This document shows, in pieces, positions 54,693 through 64,000 of a stretch of 64,000 nucleotides of DNA (position 1 is the first letter of the stretch; every line of letters starts with the position of its first letter). The DNA lies in contig MCGE01000007.1 of the NCBI GenBank assembly GCA_002105175.1, forward strand, positions 310,001 to 374,000, in the 5' to 3' direction. The stretch comes from Absidia repens. Taxonomy: Eukaryota; Mucoromycota; Mucoromycetes; Mucorales; Cunninghamellaceae. The notes below the pieces were generated by a model, which was given only the letters and a program-made list of their open reading frames with translations, searched no databases and had not been told where the DNA came from. A program made the translations under genes and the position numbers.

Positions 54693-57600
54693 ATGGGCGC
54701 TACTCAAAGTAAGCATTCCAACAACTCGACACCTGCTGGAAAACTGCGATCCAAAGCAAGATCAAGAAAACGCAATAGCAAGTTGGTCAATTCTTTCAGG
54801 TGGAAAAACAACAAGGCACCAAAGTCAGACCCACCACCAAGTAACGCGTCTCAACTACCAACCATTCGCCCGCCTTCGGTACCTCCATCACCAATATCAC
54901 AGCATGAAGCATCTGAACAGCAACAACAGCATAACCATAGCATTTCTCCTCCACTCTCAAATGATAATGTGACAGGGATACCAGCAACATCACCAGTATC
55001 AGCATCACCCCTACCGCCCAATATTTTATCGACACCGCCAATGTCACCACTCGATAATATCGACACCAACAACAACAACAAAAAATTGCATACCGAAGAC
55101 GACGTTGATGAAGACGAACTACCGCCTCTAACTCCAATTGTGCGCAGCAGATCGACAAACACGAACAACAATGATAACACCAAAAAGCGACCACGAAACT
55201 CCACTCGTTCCACATCAACAGCAGCACGACCTGTCTCGACCTTGTCATTCTCAACAGATAGCGGACTCCAAAGTGCATCAAGTAGCGGTTGGACCTTTTC
55301 TGGTGGGCTGTTTTCTCAAATCGACGCCAACACATCATCTACCATTACGGCAGTGACGGATTACTCCACCATATCAAAAAAATCGGTGTTGGATTTGCCA
55401 GACGAACACAGCAATAAACGGCGAACACTTCCACCTCCTTATCGTCAACAATCGAATTCCAAACCCTCTTCTTCAACTACCACCACTGATTCTACTGCTA
55501 CTGGAAATACACCCACTAGTGATCTTTCACTGGCATTGACTGGCGGTGACAACAACCTTTCTGCTTCGACTACCGCTTTAGAAGTGGGCTCTGCCGCAGT
55601 TGCTATTGATGAACAAGAGCAAGACACTCCCTCCTCCTCCTCCTTATTGCTCACTACCTTTTTGACTCAATTAGCGAAAATGCCAACTTCTTCCTTTCGT
55701 CTTTTCAAGGATGCATTCACTACTGGCTCGATACCGATTTCTTGCAACAAGGATGATGATCAACGGGTATCCAAAGACACGTTATTCAAGGCAGCGGAAA
55801 TATGGTATCAAAAGACAAACGACACTGTGGCTCAAGTATGGCTCACCCGATGCACAATAGAAGGATGGGGAACGATAGCCGACCCGAAATTGGGATTGAC
55901 TCGTTTGAAGGCATTGGCGGATCATGGATGTTGGGAAGCTTATTATCCATTGGCACACTATTATTTGAAAGGCATCACTACTGCTACGACCACGACCACA
56001 AACGATGATGCGACCTTCATTCAACAAGTGGACCACAAAGCTGCTTATCAATGGTTTTTGGCTACGGTGGAATCACAACCACCCTATTATGCAACGACTC
56101 ACGATCAAAATGCCATCTCTGAAGTGATTGCTCTATCTCAGTATCGACTTGGATCTATCCTATTTTATGGACTTGATGTGGCTGAACAGCCTGAACAAGG
56201 ATTTCATTGGTTTGAAAAAAGTGCTGCTCTTGGAAATCGGTAATAAATAGAATTAAAAGAACTTCTTTTAATATAGATGCTAACTTGTAATTGCTTTCTT
56301 TTTATAGATACTCTCAATTCATTGTTGGACTTCACTACGAAAAAGGAACAATTGTCAAACAAGATCTCGATAAAGCCAAGGAATACTATCAATCAAGTGC
56401 TGATCAAGGCTTTGTGGATGCGCAAGCTGCATTGGGAATCTGTCTGGTGGAACAAGATCAAACACAGCAAGGGATCGTTTGGCTGAAACAGGCAATTGTT
56501 ATGGTAGGCTATCACCTCTTCTCCCCCCCCATAAAAAACTGATAAAGAAAAATCTGAAACTGATGACACGCTGTTTATTATTATTATTATTATTTCTCAA
56601 TAGAACAATACACGGGCTCTTTTGAAATTTGGAATGATGCATGAAACTGGCCAAGGTGTTTCCAAGGACCAAGAAAAGGCGCTGCACTATTATAAGGTGG
56701 CGGCTTATAAAGACGACCCCGTGGCTCATTATGTACTTGGTGTGCATTACCGATTAGGGCAAGGACTATTGGAACAAGATCATCAGCTGGCGGCCAAGCA
56801 CTTGATTCGATCTGCCCGTGCCGGATTTCCTCCTTCACAGCGACTGATTGGCTTGATGTATGCGTCAGGACTCTTGTCAACAACTCCAATGGATAGGGAA
56901 GATGAAGCAGAAAGTCATTACCAACGGCGATTGGGCGAAAAAACAGCACTTGTATGGTTTCGTCGTGCAGCCTCTCATGGGGATGTGCGTGCGTTGGGTC
57001 TTGTTGGCTACTGCTATGAATTTGGTCGCGGGGCTGCTGTGAATCACGATATTGCTTTACAATACTATCAAAAGGCGGCTCGTATTGCTAGTCCGTTCCA
57101 ATGCGCTGCTCAAGTTGCTGTGGCCACTTTGTTACACCGTATGAATCGACATCACGATGCTCTGGAATGGTACACTCGTGCAGCGATCTATGATATGCCC
57201 TCCGCTGTTACTGACAATGATGATGGTGATGTTACTCTCAAGGATATGGATGAAGCTCAACGCATGGCGACATTGATGGTGGCTCGTTATCGACTTCATG
57301 GTTGGACCGGTACCAAGGATCCTGCTTCGGCGTTTTATTTGTTATCTCAACTGACTTGCAACAACACTACCGATGCTCATGCTCATTACTGGATGGCGGC
57401 CTGCTATGAAGAAGGAATTGCTAATGTTTGTGATTGTGATCTTGACAAGGCTTACTATCATTACTATTTGGCTGCTTCTATAGGCGATAGTGACGCTCAA
57501 TTCCAGGTACATTTGTCTGTTTATTCATTTGAGTGTTATACTCATCATTACTTTATTTACTTTTTGACAGGTTGCCTTTATGTTGTCCAATGGTAAAGGC

Positions 57601-58246
57601 GTGGAAAAGAATCGATCCGAGGCGTTCCAATGGTATGAAAAGGCAGCAACACATGGTCATAAAACTGCTCTTTACAGCTTGGGTCTCTATTATGTTAAAG
57701 GGTTGGAAGGCGTTGACAAAGATCTGCAGAAAGCCGGTGAATGTTTTGAAAAAGCCGCTCAATTGGGTATGATCACTGCAATGACTTCTCTGGCCTCACT
57801 CTACCGTATGCGCCTCACCAACTCTGAAGAAATACTTTCACCAATGCACAATAATCAAGAAAACGATGACGATCTTGCTACCGCTACCTCCGCCGCTACC
57901 ACATACTATCGTGATCAAATTATTTACTGGTATCGCAAAGCGGCTGCCCTGAATGATGCTGGTGCTCAACGTGAACTTGGTATCCTTTATAATGCCGGCC
58001 TCTTTGGTATCACTCAAGACCATGCAATGGCGTTGGAATTATTGGCAAAATCAAGCAGACAGGAAGACGCACAAGCTACATTATTACTGGCAAGTTATTA
58101 TCAAAATGGTACTTTGGTGGAAAAGGATGATGATCAAGCCATTAGACTTTATCTTTTTGCAATTTCTCTGGGTTCTCCTATGTAAGTTTTACTTGTTATG
58201 CTTTTTTAGGCTTTAGGATACGATTTTATTTTCCTTACTAACTCCT

Positions 58247-58278
<32 letters not shown>

Positions 58279-61251
58279 CAGTGCTCACTTTGCCGTTGCT
58301 CAATTATATCACACATTACATCAATACGAAAATGCTTATACTCAATACAAATTGGCTGCTGATCATCAACAGTTACAAAGGACCCGAATTGGACGTACAG
58401 CAAAATTGATGGTGGCGCGCTATGTGTTATGTTATATCGGTGACTCCTCCTCAGAGATTGAAACAGCAGATTTGATCATTGAATACACCAAAGAAAATGC
58501 CTTCAAAATGCTTGAAAATTTGGCTGTAGTGGATCGATTCAAGCCATCATTTTACTGGTTAGGTAAGGAAGAGAGAGAATTAGAGCGGGCTCCATTGTGT
58601 AATACTAACTAATTTTTTTTTTCTACCAGCCGATTCCTATCTTATGGGTAATGGGACAGAAATCAATTATCACGACGCTCTCTATTGGTTCCGACGCTCT
58701 GCAGATGAAACCAAAGATAAAGATTCTATGTTCAAGGTGGCTTATATGTATGAAAAGGGACTTGGATCCGATGTAAACCTTTCGATGGCTCTGCAATACA
58801 ATGAACAATCTGCCAATGATGGTCATGCTGAAGGGCAACATAAAATGGGTAAGAATGCTCCTCCGCAAAAGAAAAAAAAAAAAGGAAATACTTCGAGATT
58901 CTAATTAGTTATATACATAAATAGGCATGGCTTTCTGGCGTGGTCAGTACAATCTGGAAATTGATTTGAACAAGTCGGTCGAATGGTTTACAAAATCAGC
59001 AACGCAACGATACAGTCAAAGTCATTGGGCCCTTGGACAACTAGCAATTGAAAATGGAGATCAGGAAATGGCTGTGGCTTGGTGGCAAAAGGCAATCGAT
59101 CTTGGACACGTACTATCTATGCGGTTATTAGCAACTTTGTTTTTACAGCAACCTTCATCTTCATCATCCTCAGCAAATGATACTCCATTGGATCTTGGCC
59201 GGGCATTGCAATTACTGGCGGACGCTTCCGGACTAGGTGACACGGAATCCTTAGTGTTGCTAGGTCAAGTGCATCAAGCTGGTATGGTAACTTCTTCCCT
59301 TCAATTCCATTCAACAGATAATCTCCAGCCAAAATCACAACCTAGTGCTGATGACATCTCCCACGGTGGTATTAGCAATGGCTCAAGTATTATCAACAGC
59401 GACGGTGATGAAGAAATGGAAATGAATGAAGAAGAAACACAACTCCTCCAACGGCAACAAGAAGAGCAAGAACTCGCTACTCGATGTTTTGAACAAGCTG
59501 CGTGCCAGGGCCATGTTGGTGCTATGTTTCTGGCTGCTCAATCGTGGCATACTCAACAACAATACGCCGCTGCGTTTGAATTCTATGATCAAGCTGCTCA
59601 ACGTGGTCATACATTGTCCAGAGTCATGCGGGCCCGGTATCAATTGGCAGGTCTTGGTGGGATTCCTATTCAGAAAGAACTTGGATTCCAGGTATGCTGT
59701 ATACGTATACAAAAGAAACAAAAATTGAGTACTAAATCGTTTATTATTATCATCTAGGAATTATTGGTCTGTGCGGAACAAGAGGAATGCGTTGAAGCTT
59801 ATAATTCTCTGGGACAATGCTATGCATCTGGACTTGGGACAACACAAAATGCAGTATCTGCCTATCAATGGTACCTGAAATCATCAGAAGCCACCAAGGA
59901 TGCCGAAGCCATGTACCGAATCGGGCAATTGTATAGTGAAGATCGATTAGAATGTGCGGAACCAAAGGAAGAAGCTGCCTTTAGATGGTACCAACTTGCT
60001 GACGATACTACCGGACACCCTCAAGCGAACTATCAACTTGGACTATATTACCTCCGATGTCAACATGCTCAGCAAAACCAGCCTCATTACATCACCGCGA
60101 TGAAACACTTGCGCAAGGCGGCGATGCAAGACGACAAAGATGCAATGTACGAACTCGGCCACTTTTATTTATCCGACGCAGAAAATCCTGATCTTGGCGA
60201 TGTGTCCTCGAACGTGGAATGGCAAATGGATGGCATGCATTGGATCACTCGGGCAGCACATCATGGATCACCGCAAGCACAATGCGAATTAGCGACCCTT
60301 TATCATTCTGGACGGGAAGTGAATCAGCACGTGGTGGTGGAGCAAGATTTTGAAAAGGCCTATGATCTCTTTTGTCAAGCTGCTAGGCAAGGCGATGTTA
60401 CTGCGACTGTTTATATTGGTACCTACTATGAGCATGGCATCCATGTGGCACCAAGTATGGAACTCGCTAAAGAATGGTATCAAGAGGCAGTTGCTCAAGC
60501 GCCACTTTCATCAACAACACAATCAACTGGAAACAATGATATGCTCTGGCTTGCTGAACTTGGATTGGCACGTTTATGGCATCAAGAAAAGGCAAGTATC
60601 GACGCTTATAACATGTTTTGCTCTGCGTACCAACACGGACCTCCTTTGATGGATCAGCAAACAACTATGAACTCTTCCTCCTCCTCCTATTCCACTATGC
60701 TATTATGCAAAGTCATGATTATTCGATACGAACTTTATGGCTGGGGTGGTGTGACTAAGGATTGTGCGCTAGCGGCTCAAGAACTAATGCGTATGGCTGA
60801 ACATGGTCATTCAAAGGTGTTTTTGGATATTGCTCAATGTTATGAAGAAGGTATTGGATTGGAACTTGATTATGTGAACGCGTACACATGGTATGGGAGA
60901 ATTGTCTCATTATCCAACTCATTGTCCGCGATTGAAAAAAATATCGACGCTGAAAACGGCGATAATGATGACGACGAACTATGGGATGAAGAAGATGAAC
61001 AAGACCAGGCGGTGGCTCTGTTCAAATTGGCTGAATTTTATCGTCTTGGATTTACTCCTAATGGACAGGTTGATCTTGATAAAGCAAACTCTTTATATCA
61101 TTTGGCTGCTGACAAAGGTACAATATAATATTTTTTTTTTTTTTGAGAAAAAAGGGATTGTGTCAATCGAAAACGAAATGGAAACTGACATTTTTTTTTC
61201 TCGTTAGGCTCAGAAGAAGCTCTACAATATATACACTCCTTTTCAACATAG
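54693..61251 (+). CDS. Giant Sel1-like repeat protein with N-myristoylation-type start
   Basis: Nine exons spanning 6.6 kb give about 1,975 residues. The N-terminus MGATQSKHSNN has Gly2 and Ser/Lys context suited to N-myristoylation. Residues to about 340 are disordered, Ser/Thr/Pro-rich (IPATSPVSASPLPPNILSTP) with basic patches (KLRSKARSRKRNSK). From about 370 to the end are dozens of alpha-alpha Sel1-like repeats, e.g. ALHYYKVAAYKDDPVAHYVL, AFQWYEKAATHGHKTALYSL, ALYWFRRSADETKDKDSMFK, AYDLFCQAARQGDVTATVYI. Sel1 repeats are scaffolds; fungal relatives include Skt5/Chs4, which recruits chitin synthase and uses C-terminal prenylation. Here no CAAX box is visible (end ALQYIHSFST), so membrane contact would come from the other end. 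An acidic linker DENGDDDDELWDEEDEQDQ-like segment lies near the C-terminus. Confidence 0.85.
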
Positions 61252-62614
61252 TCTTCCCTCCATTCATTATCTTCCCTCCATTCATTGTATACACATTAGT
61301 TATTTATATGATTTATCCACTTCCACATCCATCCTGTCCCCTTTTTTTGTATATAGATAGCACAATTATGCCCCCTTCACTACATTTTATTTTATTTTTA
61401 TGTCCCCTTTCCTTCTCTAGTTTAGTTTATTTACCCTTTTATTGTATTATTCCTAATAAAATATATATATCATATCATTACACTAGAAATTGACTCACGA
61501 TTGGCTAGTTTGATTATTGATCTAAATGATGCAGTTAGCGCAATAAAGCAATGACAGCGGAGTTGTTTCAATAGTTTTTTTTTTCGAGCATTAACATTCA
61601 CCTCTACCTCCTTTTTTTTTTGCCGATGGTTCCCACATTTACCCAATCCCCCTTCCTCCGCTTCAGATGACTCCTTCAACGTCTCACTATCCTGATGATA
61701 TAAAGCGATGAAAACAAAAGATGATCATTTTGAATCATATGTAGGCAGTTCTGAGTGCGTAGTGTATATATATGTGTGTGTTTTTAATATGAACCAAAAA
61801 AAATTTGCTCATATTTATCGGGGTGTTCTATTTTCAGGTACAAATCATCCTAATTTAGAAACTAGAATTATCGGAATACCACCAAAAAAGTAATTGCAAA
61901 GAAAAAAGAAAGATGGTGGGAAATGACAAGTGCATTGAATAGGACGCGGTATTTTTTTTTTTATGAGTTGCATTACCTCGCCAGAACAAGGGTTTCATTA
62001 GCGTTATCGGGCTTTTTTTTTCAGGGCGAACTATATCATTATCCAAAAAAAGCAGAGGCATGATATGATCTATCATATAGATATGATAAGATATGTATCG
62101 TTCCATTGCTGCAGCTAAAAAAAAAAAAAAGAAAAAAAAAAAGAAACGTGGATACTTAAAGCAAAAGTAAAATAAAAATAAAAACCCGGTACTGTAACAC
62201 ACTGATGGCAGTCGGGCCGAAAGAAAAAAAGGATTGTTTACACAAAATCTGCCTTAACTTTCGCATTGTGATGACTACCATTATTGTTTCCTTTCTCTCG
62301 ATTCCATTTTCGAAATAAATCAGAATCAGACCGAAAAAACAGGGATGCCAGACAAGGTTTTGGATAGCTGGTGATTGAAATATAATGAAAACCAGGTAAC
62401 AAAAAACCTTCTTTTTTTTTTTTTTTTTTTTTTGTGGTTTGAGGGGAGATATAAATATAAATACGGCTAATTTTTCAATTCACCCCTTTGGTAACTTTAA
62501 TCTGGCAAATTAGACATTTAAAAGATAAGAAAGGTCGTCGTCGTTTTCGCTTTCTTTTGCTTTATTTTTATTTTTATTATTATTCTCTTCAACTTTCTTC
62601 ATCCATTACCTGTC
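61252..62614. other. Interval between Sel1-repeat and WWE-like genes
   Basis: Starts with the duplicated word CTTCCCTCCATTCATT (61253 and 61270) and an AATAAA at about 61456. A-runs (62117-62131, 62132-62142) and a T-run (62411-62433) follow. A (CGT)n word near 62536 and a CT-rich leader precede the next gene. No gene supported. Confidence 0.5.
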
Positions 62615-63691
62615 ATGAAATTCTTCTTTTTTAAAAAAAAGTCATTGGAACCTGCTAAGAAAAATGGGACTAGCGCTGATAGACAACAACAAAAAAGAAA
62701 AACGATAGCTAATTTTAGTAACTCCGCCACGCACCACCCAATAACGGCGGCGTCGGCTCAGGGACAAAGTGGCAACAATAAAAGAACACATTCCCCTTCT
62801 CATTCAATTTCCTCAGCATCAACTCAATCCAGCCTTCACACTGTACAGCATGCACAGAAAGAAGAAACGCGTGGCATTTTCCGTACATTGGAACCGGTTT
62901 GGTCTTATTTACCTAATCAGCTCAATGATCAATGGGTCCCATTGGACAATGGCAACCAGCATGTGCTTGAATTGGCTTTTAATGCAAAACAACAATCTGA
63001 ATGCACCATCTCCCTGAATCACCATCCCCTCACCCCGACGAATGGAGCCCCTGCTGCTGTTTCTAAGACCAACGTTTATTTTTACTCGAACAAATCGACT
63101 CTTCCTGCAAATGCATCACCTAAAAAAAAACGTCGACCTGCTACACACTTCTTTACCCCATCATCATCGTCGTCTCCCTCTTTTACTAATCACCCGCAAC
63201 AAATGAAATCTTCCCCAAATTTGGCTGCCTATCAACAACCACATATAAAAATACCTAGTAACAGTCCTCTTCCCTCTATGCCATCGTCACCAACACCCCC
63301 TTCTATAAAGGATGGACTCTATTTGCATCAAAATCTTCGCCGCGCATTGGTTCCATACTGGTGGTTTGAACAAGACAATGAGCATGGTGGTAAAGGTATG
63401 TGCCGATTCGATCATAAAAACCAAGTCCGTCTAGAAGCCCTTTCCGAAGATCGATCTACTTTGACCTTGACCGATGCGTCCTTCCCTGTACCTTTCCAAA
63501 TCATCCTGGAGCACACCGACCGATCCTTAAGAGAAGAATGCTGTGGTTTTATGTACCTAAACACTTCTCTCGTCCCAGCTCCCTCTTCTATACATGCCCT
63601 TGATCCCTTTTTCCTTCCCAACAAAGATGCTGCTGTTGATGCTGATCTTCATCACAATGATATTTTGCTAAACAGACGTTGTTCCATTTGA
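62615..63691 (+). CDS. Hypothetical protein with two WWE-like segments
   Basis: Single-exon, 358 residues, starting MKFFFFKKKSLEPAKKNGTS, a strongly hydrophobic-basic N-terminus that could sit at a membrane. Two parts resemble each other: LEPVWSYLPNQLNDQWVPLD followed by LELAFNAKQQ (about 92-125) and LVPYWWFEQDNEHGGKGMCR followed by FDHKNQVRLEALSEDRSTLT (about 240-285). The pattern W...W.P-D...LE is that of WWE domains or the related N-terminal region of DDHD phospholipases. Between them is a Ser/Pro-rich linker with a basic PKKKRRPATHFF. No catalytic motif is seen, so it may be an adaptor. WWE identity is tentative. Confidence 0.6.
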   Translation: MKFFFFKKKSLEPAKKNGTSADRQQQKRKTIANFSNSATHHPITAASAQGQSGNNKRTHSPSHSISSASTQSSLHTVQHAQKEETRGIFRTLEPVWSYLPNQLNDQWVPLDNGNQHVLELAFNAKQQSECTISLNHHPLTPTNGAPAAVSKTNVYFYSNKSTLPANASPKKKRRPATHFFTPSSSSSPSFTNHPQQMKSSPNLAAYQQPHIKIPSNSPLPSMPSSPTPPSIKDGLYLHQNLRRALVPYWWFEQDNEHGGKGMCRFDHKNQVRLEALSEDRSTLTLTDASFPVPFQIILEHTDRSLREECCGFMYLNTSLVPAPSSIHALDPFFLPNKDAAVDADLHHNDILLNRRCSI

Positions 63692-64000
63692 TTCATCATC
63701 ACCCCCCTATTCCCCCACACACTTTCATATAATATATAATATAACGTTTAATTATATACAACTTTATTTTTCATGATAAAAAAAAAAATCTAAATAAATA
63801 AATAAAGTCCTGTAAACAATCATTATTCTAATCTGATCTAATCTAATTCCAACCAACAACAACCGTTGTTCTTGCCCAATGAGTGTGCTGGTTTTCCCGC
63901 TAATATCATTTGTCGAGCGTAAAGCAAGCATCTATACATAAAAATAGGAAGAAGAGGGAGAGGAGGAATATATCATTATCCTAACTTTCCTTCACCCATA
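63692..64000. other. 3' flank of the WWE-like gene, right end of window
   Basis: AT-rich sequence with AATAAA-type repeats at 63795-63807. No further gene begins within the window. Confidence 0.5.

Noticed and set aside
1..64000. CRISPR arrays, bacterial operons, ribosome binding sites, phage or plasmid genes
   Set aside because: The window is clearly eukaryotic, with spliced genes; no spaced direct repeats of CRISPR type were seen.
1..64000. tRNA or rRNA genes
   Set aside because: I looked for B-box-like GGTTCGAATCC and paired A-boxes in the gaps and found none convincing; a tRNAscan or Infernal run would settle it.
1..64000. U12-type introns to match the ZMAT5 gene
   Set aside because: ATATCCTT occurs before the VPS25 start (minus strand, near 2120) and GTATCCTT/ATATCCTT occur in exons, but none is a donor paired with a TTCCTTAAC branch site.

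Overview
This window is eukaryotic nuclear DNA from a fungus, most probably an early-diverging filamentous fungus of the Mucoromycota (Mucorales-like). Reasons seen in the sequence: genes are split by short GT-AG introns (often 55-150 bases) with T-rich 3' ends; flanks are AT-rich and full of poly-T and poly-A runs; the proteins include fungal families (Opi1, ERT1/AcuK-type regulator, Zn2Cys6 factors, DUF1769, wax-synthase-like MBOAT) together with features typical of basal fungi: a minor-spliceosome protein (ZMAT5/U11-U12 20K), a WRKY-like zinc finger and a carotenoid cleavage oxygenase of the kind used for trisporoid signals. The species cannot be named from the sequence alone. All gene models are spliced by eye from reading frame, splice consensus and family resemblance.

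Layout. 0-3.6 kb: histone H2B, ESCRT-II subunit VPS25 (minus) and ribosomal protein uL15, the last two divergent. 3.7-5.0 kb: first copy of a dispersed repeat. 5.4-7.3 kb: RING-H2 coiled-coil protein (TRAIP-like, minus). 7.3-9.6 kb: no gene seen. 9.6-12.4 kb: HPP-family membrane protein and a WW-domain/GYPPQ-repeat protein. 13.3-15.8 kb: Opi1-like regulator (minus) divergent from ZMAT5. 16-19.4 kb: degraded sequence, a 75-bp tandem repeat and repeat copy B. 19.8-31.1 kb, all on the minus strand: ERT1/AcuK-like regulator, DUF1769 protein, a 912-residue Zn2Cys6 factor and a WRKY-like factor, with repeat copy C between the second and third. 32.1-35.3 kb: ribosomal protein eL13 and acetolactate synthase regulatory subunit. 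35.7-37.1 kb: repeat copies D and E, in opposite orientation. 37.9-40.5 kb: MBOAT acyltransferase and ribosomal protein uL22 (both minus). 41.6-53.4 kb, all plus: lipoyl synthase, LACTB2-like hydrolase, a short-chain dehydrogenase, an unknown protein, an ER DnaJ (Scj1/ERdj3), a small P/Y-rich protein and the carotenoid oxygenase. 54.7-61.3 kb: a giant Sel1-repeat protein of about 1,975 residues with an N-terminal myristoylation-type motif. 62.6-63.7 kb: an unknown protein with WWE-like segments.

How the genes relate. There is no operon-like cluster. Housekeeping genes (translation, mitochondrial lipoylation and branched-chain amino acid synthesis, endosomal sorting, ER folding) are mixed with four transcription regulators (Opi1, ERT1-like, Zn2Cys6, WRKY-like) between 13 and 31 kb. 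The carotenoid oxygenase and, much more tentatively, the dehydrogenase 6 kb upstream could touch apocarotenoid metabolism.

The least explained element is a family of five dispersed copies (about 3.7, 18.6, 24.7, 35.7 and 37.0 kb). Each has a CACGTG box, then a T/C-rich tract, then a conserved ~90-base core that can fold into a hairpin, then an AATAAA 265-283 bases after the CACGTG. It reads like a small polymerase-II-type transcription unit or a non-autonomous mobile element.
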